Shown: in pieces, positions 11,596-22,471 of the stretch
Layout of the letters: the number at the start of each line of letters is the position of its first letter
Numbering within the stretch: position 1 is the first letter of the stretch
Source of the DNA: Palaemon carinicauda
Taxonomy: Eukaryota > Arthropoda > Malacostraca > Decapoda > Palaemonidae
DNA: 64,000 nucleotides
NCBI RefSeq assembly: GCF_036898095.1
Contig: NC_090759.1
Location: forward strand, 16,306,979 to 16,370,978
Direction: 5' to 3'
Program-made: the position numbers and the translations under genes
Notes under the pieces: generated by a model
What the model was told of the DNA's origin: nothing
The model's input: only the letters and a program-made list of their open reading frames with translations
Database searches by the model: none

Positions 11596-14179
11596 CATTA
11601 CATATAACAGAAGAAACTATTTCTTAACCTATCCAAAACATCTATTATATACTGTTAATACAGTAAACTATAGAGTATAGTATTAGCTAAGTAAAGAAGC
11701 TCACAATTAAAGAAGGAAAGAATAAGCAGAGCTAATAAATGAAAGAATAGACGGGGGGGTTGGTTATAGGTGTTTGGAGGATGAAATATTTATGAGTGGT
11801 ACGATCTCAAAATAGTTACAGGTTCTTTTAATAAGGAGAATGAATATCAACAACAACCTACATTGAAACATGGAAAATGAATATAAAAAACACACAAAAA
11901 AAACACAACACGTATATTCACAAACTTACAAAGAAAATTAATGTTACTTCTTCGGTTACTTTAATTGACAAATCAAATCAATTAAAACAACAGAAAAGGG
12001 GAACAGTCAGTAAGGTAGAAATAATTAAGGAATAGTTTTCTACGGCTGCTGAGACAGTACTGGTACAGAGATTTCAGGCTTGAGAATGTTGCAGAAGGGC
12101 GGCTGAAGTTCAGATGAGCTGGCACGATGACCGGATTCGAAGACGTCACAAAAGGGGTGGCATCAAGAAGGGACATCAGAGGTCTTCCAAGGATTCGATG
12201 ATACTGTTGAATGAAGGCAGGCTGCAGGCAGTGTTGGTTACTTCTTGTCACAAGCAGGGTGGCTGGCTGCTTCAATTTGTCTCTTCTTCTCGGCCATAAC
12301 AGGATCTTTTGGAGATAGGCTTTTGTTGTCTGAAGGGAAGGTTAGAATCTGGCTCTCTCAGACTTCTGGTCTTCTTTATTTCTTATGTCGCTAGGAATTG
12401 GATCTTATCTGCTTCGGACATAGTTCCTCTCTTGTCTTGTGTCCTGTCCTATCTCCCTTAGACAATCTCTTCTTGAAGTTTATATACCCATGTATGGGCA
12501 GAGTTAATTTCAGTGGGCAGTGGTCATCTCCATAAAAGGCGTTCTTTTTAACAATTCTACATCTCTATTGGCTTCCTCAAAAATGCTCAATTCGATCACG
12601 CCATGGAAGCTTCTAGAAGAAATTTCTGATGCAATCCGGACCCTGTGTTAAGTCGTAACAAAAAGGCAGCATGTGTCCTTCTATGATGACATATATCCTA
12701 AACAAGGATTTCCCTCAGGCTCGGTTTCTCAAAATATGGTGACTCCACTAATTAAGACGATGACATCTTGGTCAAAACAGGACAAATCCCTTATCACGGT
12801 TCGTAGTCGAATCTCGTCTCGCCTCGCGCTCACACTTTGGGAATAGATATTTTTGTCTTCTCTAATATCCTTTTAAAAGTATTATGTCTACCCATGACAA
12901 TGAGACATGAGAACAATTGAGTTTTGAAAGCAAGGAAGCCAGCTAGGAGAAGCAGAATTGTCTGGGAAAATTGTGTAAAGATAATTTAGAGGAAAAATGG
13001 AAAAGAATTAGGAAAACATGAAAGGGAAAAAGACTAACAATGCCATAAGTTAAGCGGTAAGAGAAGTGAACGAATAGTTACCGTAATGCATGGAGCAAAG
13101 CGTGAAGCAAAATGTAATGGAGGAGGAAGCATTATGAAACAGAGAAGTAGATGGCTGTCGAGCCAGTGAGAGCGCACGTTAAGGAGGGGAGGGGTGAGGG
13201 AGGTGAGCAAGGGAGAGGGGAAGGGGAGTGGCGACAGAACAACCGGAGTGTGAGAAGAATCTAATGCTAATATTAAAATATTAGCGCAAATAAAGTATAG
13301 TGGGAAACATCGAACCAAAAGGATTGGAAAGGGAACAAGGATATAAAAGGGAATGAGAAGAATAATTAAATGAAAATGATAGATGAAATTTGTTATAGAA
13401 ATAAAAGTAATGTGAATGCCAAAATTAAAGGAAATAAAAGTAAGAGACTTATATTACGTTAGCAGTGTTGGGAAGGGCAGGAGTGTTGTTTTTACTCGAT
13501 AAATTGAATTCCTCTAACCGAATCCTAAGCTGGTATAGAAATATTAACGCAAAGTATATTAGTAGGAAATATCGAATGAAAGAAGAAGTTAAGTGAAAGA
13601 GAGAGAGGAGAATGTGTAAGTTTGTGAACATTGTTTAAAGTTGCAACTTGTTTTATTTTTATACTTTCTTAAACAAATACAGCCTATTTTATAAACTAAA
13701 AATATAAATTTCTTAGTAATAATTGTTTTGTTTAGGATATATGAAATATCCTATGCTGGCATGCCTTAATAACAAAGGAGTTATTTGATCTAAAATTGAG
13801 GTTACCGATGATGGACCACAGAGGGTTAATCAGGTGATTTGGAAAGTGTGAAGTAAACAATAGAAAAGATGATAATGTGATGTTTATATTTACAAATACG
13901 ATACTAAAATTTGAATATTACATGCATTATTATTGGATACAGTTAAGTTTATTTCAAATATTACTGTAATATTTTACCTCCGTAAATCGATATACAGTGT
14001 ACAGCCAGAGCTTGGATGAACTGGGTGGAGAGAGGTACATGGCACAAAGCACTCTTAGTGTAATGGAGCAGAGGCTATTTGAAATCGCACCGGCAGAGTT
14101 TTTATCTTGAATACCGTGTATGTGATTTTTTAATAGGTATTGCTGTTCTCTGTGTAGCGTGTAAGTGAAACTGCGAAGG
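11595..14179. other. No recognised gene
   Basis: No exon or transposon protein was recognised. Two segments resemble each other (about 13268-13310 and 13538-13580, sharing the order ATATTARCGCAAA, then AGTRGGAAAYATCGAA), which looks like an old local duplication. The small frames at 11982-12275, 13034-13318 and 13449-13631 show no known motifs. The left end of DIRS relic A may lie within 13.9-14.2 kb but was not delimited. Confidence 0.4.
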
Positions 14180-14199
14180 GAGAACTTGTGTTAAAAGAG

Positions 14200-15058
14200 G
14201 CCTGACTGTACTTCCAGAAACCTCATTCAACCATCTTCAAGGAAATACCTAAGTTTTACATGAAATGGAAAGATATATTAGGTCAGGGTGCTGTGCTTCG
14301 GCCTGTCCACAGCACCTCAAATGTTCACTCGGATCTTTACCCTAGTGTCCACATGGATTCACAAGAACAGCATTTGTCTCCTTTGTTATCTAGATGATTG
14401 ACTAGTTTTAGCAGACTCGAGGTCCACTTCTCCTCCATCGAGACAGGATTCTCACCTTTTGTCAGGATCGGGGGATTGTGGTAAATTACGAGAAGTTGTC
14501 CCTGCAACGTTCGCAAGAAATAGGAATATAGATCAGAGAAACCCGAGTTGATGGGAGTCAGACACCAACCTGCTCAGGGGAGTAGACCTTCTCTCTCCTC
14601 CCAGAATTGTTGCTCCACAGATGCATCAAAACAGGGGTGGGGGTCTCACCTGTTGCACCTCATGGCATTCAGTCTTTGGTCTGAAGCCAAACGACAGTGC
14701 CACATAAACATCCTGGAAATGAGGGCAGCCCTTCTAGTACTCAAGCAATTTCATCAGCTCCTTCCAGGGTACTCCGTAGTGCTGATGAGCGACAATACTA
14801 TGGTGTCACACACAAACAAACAAGGAGGTACTTTTTCACACCACCTTTGCCAGCTAGCTCTGGAAATCCTATGATGGACGAAAGACAACTCTGAAGTACT
14901 CTTAGCCCATTTCATCCTGGGCAAGAAGAATTTACTGGCGGACAATCTGTACAGGAGGACTCAGATAGTAAACTCCAATGGTCTTTGAAACAACAGATAG
15001 CCAAGAAAATTTTAATTTTGTGGTTGGTTTGCCAACAATCAACCTGTTCGTGATGTGT
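14200..15058 (+). pseudogene. DIRS relic A reverse transcriptase / RNase H
   Basis: The frame containing CFGLSTAPQMFTRIFTLVST is the reverse transcriptase B-motif region. CYLDD follows with a stop directly after the catalytic YLDD motif, then LVLADSRS. From 14548 an RNase H domain reads CSTDASKQGWGSHL, then CHINILEMRAALLVLKQFHQ, VVLMSDNTMVSHTNKQGGT, and NLLADNLYRRTQ near 14940. In an active enzyme these supply the acidic residues of the RNase H site. The domain order and motifs match DIRS polymerases rather than gypsy or LINE. The frame breaks where the LINE enters at about 15060. Confidence 0.8.
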
Positions 15059-15059
15059 C

Positions 15060-15109
<50 letters not shown>

Positions 15110-16945
15110 TTACTAGCTGAGGTACAACCCTAGTTGGAAAAGCAGGATGGTATAAGTCCAAGGGCTCCAACAGGTCAAAATAGCCGAGTGAGGAAAGGAA
15201 ATAAACCACACGAGAAGAGATGAACAATAAACATAAAATATTTTAAGAACAGTAATAACATAAAACAAATCTTTTATATATAAACTATAAAAAGAGATTT
15301 ATGCCAGCCTGTTCAACAAGAACATTTGCTGCAATTTTGAACTTTTGAAGTTCCACTGGTTCAACTACCCGATTAGGAAGATCACTCCACAACTTTGATC
15401 ACAGCTGGAATAAAACTTGAAGAATACTGTGTAGTATTGAGCCTCATGACGGAGAAGGCATGCCTAGTATTACAAACATGATGGTACTTTCCAGGAAGAT
15501 CTGAGTGTAAAGGATGGTCAGAATCATAAAAGATCTTAAGCAACATGCATAATAAACTAACTGAACAACAGTGCCATAGATTGATATCTAGATCTGGAAT
15601 AAAAATGTTCCTGTCCAATAAATTAGGATAAGAATCAGCAGCTGAAGACCAGACAGGAAAATAATACTCGAAACAAGGTAAAATGCAAGAATTAAAACAC
15701 TTTTTCACAGTAGATTGATCCCCCAAAATCTTACAAGACTTTCTCAATAAGCCAATTTTTTGTGCAGTTGAAGAAGAGACAAACCTAATGTTTTTCTCAA
15801 TGGTAAATTTGCTGTCAAGAATCACACCTAAAATTTTAAAAGTCATACAGAGTTAAATAAACATTATCAATGCTGAGATCCAGTTGTTGAGGAGCCACAT
15901 AGCTTGACATACTTACAGTCATATTTTGAGTTTTGTTAGGATTCAACTTCATGTCCCATGATTTACACCATGCACTAATTTTAGCTAGATCTGTAGTAAG
16001 GGATTCAGCAACCCCAGATCTACATTCAGGACATGGATTTGATGCAAAGAGGATAGCATCATCTACATATGCAACGAGGTTGTTTTCTAGGCCAAACCAC
16101 ATGTCATGTGTATATACTCTTAGAATGAGAAGAAATAAGCCAAGAACACAACCCTGAGGAACACCCAATATCACATTCCTATACTCGCTATGTTGCCCAT
16201 CAATTACAACTCTTTGAGATCTGATACTTAAAAATTCAATAAAGACCCCCACTCCCAACTGTTTGAGTTTGAAAACAATAGCCTCATGATTAACACGGTC
16301 AAAGGCAGCACTAAGATCAAGGCCAATCATATGAACTAACTGACCACAATCAAGGGATTTCTGTACACCATTGGAGATTGTAAGAAGGGCAACAGACACC
16401 CCAAGGTCTCTACAAAAGCTAAATTGCAAACAAGGGAATAGATGATTACCTTCAGCAAACCTATTTAGACGTTTTGCCAAGACGTTCAAAAATTTATATG
16501 ATATGGGAGTAATGAAATTGGGCGGTAATCAGGTGGATTTGAACTACCACAAATGCATTTAAATAATGGAGTAACATTTCCAATTCTCCAACATGTGCTA
16601 AAAGAACCTTTTCTTGCTAATTTGTGCAAAATAAAAGATAATCTGCAGTCTTTATAAAAAGCAAAAGGAAAATACCATTTGGGTCAACACCTCCATAAGC
16701 ATCAAGGTCCATCAGGAGAACTTTAATTTCATGTGATTGAAAAATTACCTTAGTTTAGCTTCAGGAAAACAGGAATAAGGAAGATAAAGTTTCTCATTAC
16801 TCTGCTTACTATCTTACTATCAAACACATCAGTCAAAAGAGTTTCCTCTTCCTTTGAACAGAGAGTGACAGAGCCATGCGGTTTAAGTGAAGGAATAACT
16901 GTTGTGTCTACATCGAAGATTGTAGATTTAAGAGTACTGCTATCT
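15060..16945 (-). mobile_element. 5'-truncated LINE inserted in DIRS relic A
   Basis: Minus-strand LINE of about 1.9 kb. Its 3' end carries an (ATT)n tail at 15061-15109, preceded by the 3' UTR shared with the copies at 2480-2625 and 7183-7723. The 5' end stops within the segment before the reverse transcriptase fingers (LARKGSFSTCWRIGNVTPLF at about 16590-16650), so no endonuclease domain is present. The host DIRS sequence resumes around 16950. Insertion into an already inserted DIRS dates the LINE as the younger event. Confidence 0.8.
15382..16850 (-). pseudogene. LINE reverse transcriptase (jockey/CR1 group), degraded
   Basis: On the minus strand, from about 16650 downwards: a WRIGNVTPLFK-type block, then LAKRLNRF (16489 frame), GLDLSAAFDRVNHEAIVFKL (motif A), ILGVPQGCVLGLFLLIL (motif B) and LVAYVDDAILFAS (motif C, YVDD). 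These are followed by LNPNKTQNMTVS and, from 15846, FKILGVILDSKFT and CFEYYFPVWSS in the C-terminal region. The active-site aspartates are retained. The reading is broken between the 16489-15836 and 15846-15382 frames, and stops occur upstream of 16500. CR1 versus jockey assignment needs a phylogeny. Confidence 0.8.
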
Positions 16946-16949
16946 AGTA

Positions 16950-18240
16950 CGGTATCCCCTGGCAGTTTGGCAAGACATCTACGCTTCCCTCTTTTCCCTA
17001 GGAAGGTGGCTTCTAAACAAGATCAGGGCATCGCAAGATCTGTTGAGGCCCTGGTAACTCCATTGTGGCAATAGGCAGAATGGTTTCCGGACCTTCTACA
17101 ACTGCTTACAGAGTCACCGAGGGAACTCCCCCCCCCCCACATTCCAATCTAATCAGACAGCCACATGTGAAGATCTTCCGCCAAGCAATCCCATCGCTGT
17201 TTCTTCACGCTCGGAGGTTATCCAGCAACTCCTCGCAAAAAAAGGCTTTTCGAGACTGGTTTCAAAGAGAATGGAAGGATAGTCCTTAGGCGCAGTATAG
17301 CAGGCAAAGTGGTCCGTCTTTTTTGGTTGGTGTTGTGGACGGGGTATCACTCCTCTCAGTGCCTCTATCCCAACAATAGCGGAGTCTTTGTTGTGCATCA
17401 GGGAAGAAAAACTTTGTTCTGTTTCGGCGGTGAAAGACTATCGCTCAGCCTTAAGCCTCGCCTTTAGACTGAACGGTGTCAATATTTCCTCTTTAATAGA
17501 ATTGTTTCTCCTCATACAGAATGAGTGAATTTGCCCTCAGTTGGAAGTTAGACCCCCCTCCTTGAAATGTAGTGAAAGTACTGCATTCACTGGAAGGATC
17601 GCCATATGAACCTCTTTGTCAAGCGTCAGATTGTGACTTGATTTTGAGGACAGTTTTACTGGTAGCCCTGACCTCCACATGAGTCGGCAACCTACATGGT
17701 CTGTCCTATGACATCACCGATTCAAGGGTATGGGGCAAGTGATACTTAATTTTGTCTGAGAGTTTGTGGCTAAGACTCAAAATCCAGCTGTAGCAGACCC
17801 TATATTAGGGCTCCTCCAGATTGAAAGTCTGTTCTGTAACAGATGATCCAGACCAACTGTTATTCTGGCCTGTGAAGGCACTGAGGAAACACCTAATAAG
17901 AACTCCCAGAGCCCGCCCTCAGATCAGCGGGCTCTTGGTGAGCTTAGGTTGAATCAAGAGGAAAATCACAAAGAACTCTATCTCTTCCTGGATTAGACAG
18001 GTAATCAAGAGAGCCCATACAACCAGGCTCCTCACCCTCTGGTCGTTATCCCTGTGCTCATGACGTCAGGGGTGTCAGCACATCTCTGGCATTCAAGAAG
18101 AATTTCTGTGTGACACAGGCATGTGGAAACGGCACACAACATTCTCTACCCACTATCTGCAAGACATAACCCACAGGAACCTGGATACATTCACCTTAGG
18201 ACCTGTGGTGGCTGCACAATATGTGGTCAATAACACCTCA
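16950..18240 (+). pseudogene. DIRS relic A RNase H tail and tyrosine recombinase
   Basis: After the LINE, the 17065-17289 frame contains SNLIRQPHVKIFRQAIPSLF and LHARRLSS, the conserved tail after RNase H in these elements; compare LLRQPHFQRF in element B and LLRQPHVKRF in element C. The recombinase is heavily mutated. Near 18060 it reads AHDVRGVSTSLAFKKN, the HxxR box. After a frameshift MWKRHTTFSTHYLQDITHRN follows, with the W and the presumed Tyr nucleophile in HYLQD, then TFTLGPVVAAQYVV near 18200. The earlier half of the recombinase is full of stops. No activity is expected. Confidence 0.75.
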
Positions 18241-18702
18241 GCAGTTGGTTGAGGGCAGATGTTACCTGTGAGTAAGTCTAGGATGAATGTGTGAGTGACT
18301 GGCCACTTCTGATTTCATCCTCCCTTCTCTTGGGTCCAGCATCCGAGGAACTTTGGAAGCTGACCTCCTCTAACTGCAGGTGGGTACCATTGTTCCTTGT
18401 GCAACCTGATGTATGTTTATATGTTTGTTATGTTTCCGTTCTTTAAGGGATGTGGAGTCGAACAATGTCGATTAAGTGAGGGGTTTACCTCCAAGTTTAC
18501 GCTTACTTGGTCAAATCATATTGCTAAATTCTACACCTAGCACAGATTGCCCAGGCCGTCAACCCGCAAAGGGTGATGAGGTGTCAGGGTGCTTCTAAAC
18601 AGCTCTTATGTAGCACAGTGTCACCCTGGGATGATCACCAGCCTGTTAGTTTTTTGAACTTCCACCCACCAGGGAGTGAGTCTCCACTGTAAAGAGCTAA
18701 GA

Positions 18703-19022
18703 GTTTGTATATAGTGCTGGAACAAATGACAAATTTGAAAATAAATTTATTTTTCCTAACTATACAAAGCTGAAGCTCTTTGCACATACTTTCCCCAGAA
18801 GTCCTGCCACAATTGTGAAGTAACATTGTATTACTAGTGCAAGGGTGAGCGGGGTGGCTGGTCTGCCCTTGCTACTCACTTCTGCTAACTAGCGGAGGGT
18901 AGTTACACCTCGTGAAAGCTTTAACGGCTAGTTTTATCTATCAGCGCAAAATATCTCCACTGTTAAGAGCTCCATGTTTGTATAGTTAGGAAAAATAGAA
19001 ATTATTTCCAAATTTTTCATTT
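18703..19022. repeat. DIRS relic A internal complementary region and right terminus
   Basis: The segment 18719-18781 (AAATTTATTTTTCCTAACTA core) is the imperfect reverse complement of the terminal segment 18955-19022 (TATAGTTAGGAAAAATAGAA core). Both carry an AGAGCTC/GAGCTCT-like block beside it. This arrangement is typical of DIRS1-like elements, whose internal complementary region is thought to guide joining of the ends into a circle. Confidence 0.65.
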
Positions 19023-19057
19023 TTCATTGATGATTAATTATAAACTCTTTTTTCCAG

Positions 19058-19267
19058 AACCTTGATGCTCAATTACATCAAATGACAGATGACTTGTGTA
19101 AGGTTATTGAACATTTAAATAGCAATAATGTTGGGTCTCAGGCATCTGATCCTGTGAACACTGTTGCTCGTGTTCTTTCTGCTCATATGGACACTCTGAA
19201 GTGGGTAGATCAAAACTCTGCTTTATTGACCCAAAAGATTGAAGATCTTTCCCGGGCTGCTGACTAA
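19058..19267 (+). CDS. Nup62: Nucleoporin p62, last coding exon
   Basis: A strong splice acceptor (pyrimidine tract, then TTTTTTCCAG at 19048-19057) opens a 69-codon exon ending at TAA 19265-19267. It begins NLDAQLHQMTDDL and continues VIEHLNS, SDPVNTVARVLSAHMDTLKW and VDQNSALLTQKIEDL. This matches the C-terminus of metazoan Nup62, whose human counterpart reads IEHLN, SDP, ILNAHMDSLQWIDQNSALL and KVEE in the same order. Nup62 is the central-channel FG nucleoporin. This segment is the end of its coiled coil that assembles with Nup54 and Nup58. The exon enters in phase 0. The protein ends soon after the coiled coil and lacks the short basic tail of vertebrate Nup62. Upstream exons are not identified and probably lie left of the window or across transposons. 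DIRS relic A ends about 35 bp before the acceptor. Confidence 0.9.
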   Translation, partial: NLDAQLHQMTDDLCKVIEHLNSNNVGSQASDPVNTVARVLSAHMDTLKWVDQNSALLTQKIEDLSRAAD

Positions 19268-19916
19268 TATTGGATAGATGAAAAATACTTGCAGTTGAAT
19301 GTATGTACATTGTTTTTTGGTAAATTGATGTGATGGTAAGTGTTAGAGGTGGCACTGACTAGCTCTATATGAAAATATGTTTTAATGTCAATATTTTATA
19401 CAAACTTGAATTGTTTACTTTTTAGTAGTTTGAATATTCTAGTTCTTATGTTTATGTACTGTAGGTTTCTTGTGGATGATTGTCCTCTGAAAATCTGGTA
19501 AAAGTAAAACTGTTAGATGATTATTTCTGAATTGTTTTTTTTTACTTTCTATAAACCTCTTACTTTAAGAAAAGGTATATAATTTTCTTTATAGGTTATA
19601 CTGTATCTTATTTTGTAGTGTAAAAAGTTTTAGGTGATAGAAAAATAAGTGCTTTGTTTAGTTGTAGATTTTGTTGGTATCTCATCATAAGTACTATACA
19701 TACACAGTTTTTACTTGACTCCAAAATTGTCTTTCCCTAAACCATCAATAGTGATTAATGAAATCAGTATTAATTTTAAAGAAAATTCAAATGGTCAACT
19801 TGTAAATTACTTTATTTCTATGTTACATAGACTTTTGTAACTTTTGGGTAGTAAAATGTGAAAACTGAACTTTAAATATAGTGTTATAGAGATTGCTAGA
19901 AATTAGTCTCCTTAGA
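19268..19916 (+). other. Probable Nup62 3' untranslated region
   Basis: AT-rich sequence directly after the Nup62 stop codon with no other coding signal. I found no canonical AATAAA on the plus strand in this stretch, so the cleavage site is unknown. Confidence 0.5.
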
Positions 19917-20016
19917 TATTTGAAGTTTGTAAACCTAAGAAAGTTTATGTAACCCTTCATAACCTGCACCTTTCAGAGAGTAGTCTAGCAACACCACAAT
20001 GATTCTAACATTTTCT

Positions 20017-20085
<69 letters not shown>

Positions 20086-20180
20086 TATGAAGTTTGTAAA
20101 TCTAAGAAAGTTTATGTAACACTTCATAACCTGCACCTTTCAGAAAGTAGTCTAGCAACACCACAATGATTCTAACATTT

Positions 20181-20248
<68 letters not shown>

Positions 20249-20340
20249 AAGTTTGTAAATCTAAGAAAGTTTATGTAACACTTCACAACCTGCACCTTTC
20301 AGAAAGTAGTCTAGCAACACCACAATGATTCTAACTTTTT
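19917..20340. repeat. Three-copy tandem repeat of about 165 bp with TA spacers
   Basis: A unit of about 105 bp (GAAGTTTGTAAAYCTAAGAA through CCACAATGATTCTAAC) occurs at about 19920, 20088 and 20247. Copies are separated by (TA)n tracts at about 20024-20083 and 20185-20246. Copies two and three are closer to each other than to copy one, which suggests stepwise duplication. Confidence 0.9.
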
Positions 20341-21079
20341 TTTACATATAATTTTTAAATCTTAGTGTGTGCCCTTATACAGATTTTGCTTTTTCATACT
20401 ATTGACAAAAGAGTGGTAGAAACTAATATTGAACTGTAAAAGACTGGTAACCCTTAATACCAGTACAGTTCAGTTTCTGATATGATCAAGCAAAGGAATT
20501 ATATAATGAATGATTTTCCTTTGAAATTGCCTTCTCATTAGGTTTGTTTAGGAATAGTATATTCAAGTAATACACTCATAAACAATGATCATATCATTAT
20601 TGCTGGGTATGAAAAACTTTACAGTAATAGGTTTTTTAGTGTTAATATGTGGTATCGTATCCAAGGACTTTCTTGTAAAAGGCTAGATCAAGGAATCTAA
20701 TACACCATAAATACCAAAGAAATATTGTCTCCCCTGCCCTATGGTCAGTGTATTAATGTGCAAAGCACAGACTCAGTATGCATAGAGTTCAAGAGCTACA
20801 TCACCAGAACCCTCGCCACTACTGTAGACAATGCTAACTGCGCACCAACTTGCACCCGGCCACTACCTTTCAAGTCGACATCCAAATGAGACGCATTTGC
20901 TAATGAAGAATTATTCCGTAACTGGAATACAAACCAATGTTATTAATAGGGGTATTACTTTTGGCGAAGCTGAAAGACGAGCATTAGTGGGGGATGGGGG
21001 ATAGTAGCTACCCCTCTCACTCACACAGTTGTGACTGTTATTCACTTTACTTTTAGTTTCTACGAATTCACGACAGGCT
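20341..21079. other. No recognised gene
   Basis: AT-rich up to about 20690. It is more GC-balanced from there into the gag-like element, whose 3' boundary was not located. Confidence 0.4.
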
Positions 21080-22471
21080 CTACGAGCCTTCGTGAAGCTG
21101 TGTTTTTGCGAGAACCATGTAGTAGTCAGGGACCCTAGTGTCACCGGCCATGACTTCGAGCTGTACCTGGAGGGACATGGATGCAGCGAGCCTTTCCTTC
21201 GTGTCATGTTCCCGACGAAGGAGATGGTCATTAAGTTTCGGGAGGTCTTCGTTAAACTGATGGGCAGCGACGTCAGGTTCTAGTTTTCCCACCACAAATG
21301 TTGATTGGACATATTTCCAGTGTCTAACATCAGGGGGAGTAGTCAGGGAGAAGGGTCTGCACTCCTCCAGTGCAGGGCAAGGTTTTCCTTCTTCCACTGC
21401 CTTATGTACCGCAGTGAAGGCCTTTTCCAAGAAGGGGAGGGTCGCATCGTCTGGTGCGACGTAGGTAGGGTGCTTCTTGCTAAGCGCCGGAAGTTTCGAG
21501 CAGGTGAAGCCCCTACTTTTCACTGTATTGGCCAGCATAGCCTGGGCCTTCGTGAGATCGAACACTATAACCTCCTTCGGTTCGGTCTCTTTTTTAGAGA
21601 CAGGTTCGGATCGAAGTCGGACGTAACAGTCCGGATAAGCCTCAAAGTTCGGGAAGTTTCACTTCTTCCAGCACAATTGAGCCGATCTTTTCACTTATGA
21701 AGATCTTGCCCGTCGTAATTGGCATGTGCTCGGCATACCTCCAGGGGTTGGTATCTGAGCATGCGGGGAGGTCCTTAACCGTTGGTCCTGAAGAACTCGT
21801 GCGTCTCGCGGAGTTTCTTATCCATGAGAGCCTCAAGCATTTTGAAGATCTCCTGGGTGTTGGATGGGGTGGGATCCGGGGTAGCAGATGTAGACGGGAA
21901 TGATACGTCCGTCAGTGTAGGAGTCGGTGTGGGGGTGGAAGGTGGAGCAACCTCCTGCTCCGACTCAGGGTATTCCACCTGGTCTTCCTCATAGTCCAAT
22001 TCGTCGCCCATGAGGTTCCTCTCAGTATTCTCCGACACTTCTGACATACGTTCCACGTTGTCGGCATCTAAACAGCACTCGTGCATGGACTGAGCCATGA
22101 CTACATCCGGTTCCACCATTATCTGGACGGTGGGGATCTGATCCTTGGAGACCACTGAGTCTGGGGATGCCTTCGGGAAAAGCAAGGCCCTCAAGTCTTC
22201 GGTGGCAAGGTATGGTCCGGTGGCGTTCTTTTGGAAGCCATGCACCCACTTGCGTAGCTTCTCTTGAGAAGCGTCCCTAACCTCCAATGAAGGAGGATTG
22301 TTGAACGCCTCGACCAGGCGGTCCTTGCAGACTGTACAGTTCTGCGGGTCCCAAAACTTCAGATCGCCTTTCTTGTTGGCGCAAGGGGCGTGGGTCCTAC
22401 ACGCCGTGTGCCCGTAGAAGTGCGGGCGCTTCACTCCACAGAAGTTATGGTCACACTTCACGTACTCCTCC
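21080..22471 (-). pseudogene. Gag-like protein of an unrecognised retroelement
   Basis: On the minus strand a probable splice acceptor (TTCTCTTTCTCTTACAG just above 22471) leads into EEYVKCDHNFCGVKRPHFY, then HTACRTHAPC and WDPQNCTVCKDRLVEAF. This Cys/His-rich N-terminal module is followed by an acidic, Pro/Thr-rich linker (ending near 21850). A second domain in another frame (21565-21080) includes FDLTKAQAMLANTVKSRGF, KLEPDVAAHQFNEDLPKLND and LLRREHDTKERLAASMSLQV. A frameshift near 21780 and a stop near 21642 break it into three pieces. The layout and the decay look like a retroelement gag, but no pol follows and I cannot name the family. It could also be a decayed relative of a DIRS or LTR element. 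Confidence 0.55.

Larger units (their letters stand above)
14180..19022 (+). mobile_element. DIRS-like retrotransposon relic A, split by a LINE
   Basis: A plus-strand tyrosine-recombinase retroelement with polymerase, RNase H and recombinase remnants in the expected order. It is interrupted at about 15060-16945 by a LINE in the opposite orientation. Sequence on either side of the LINE belongs to one RNase H tail: GLPTINLF before it, the DIYAF-like region and LIRQPHVKIF after it. The right end is marked by an internal complementary region (about 18703-18790) whose second half is the reverse complement of the terminal segment 18955-19022. No gag and no left inverted repeat were found, so the element is 5'-truncated. 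Many stops and frameshifts show it is old. Confidence 0.8.
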
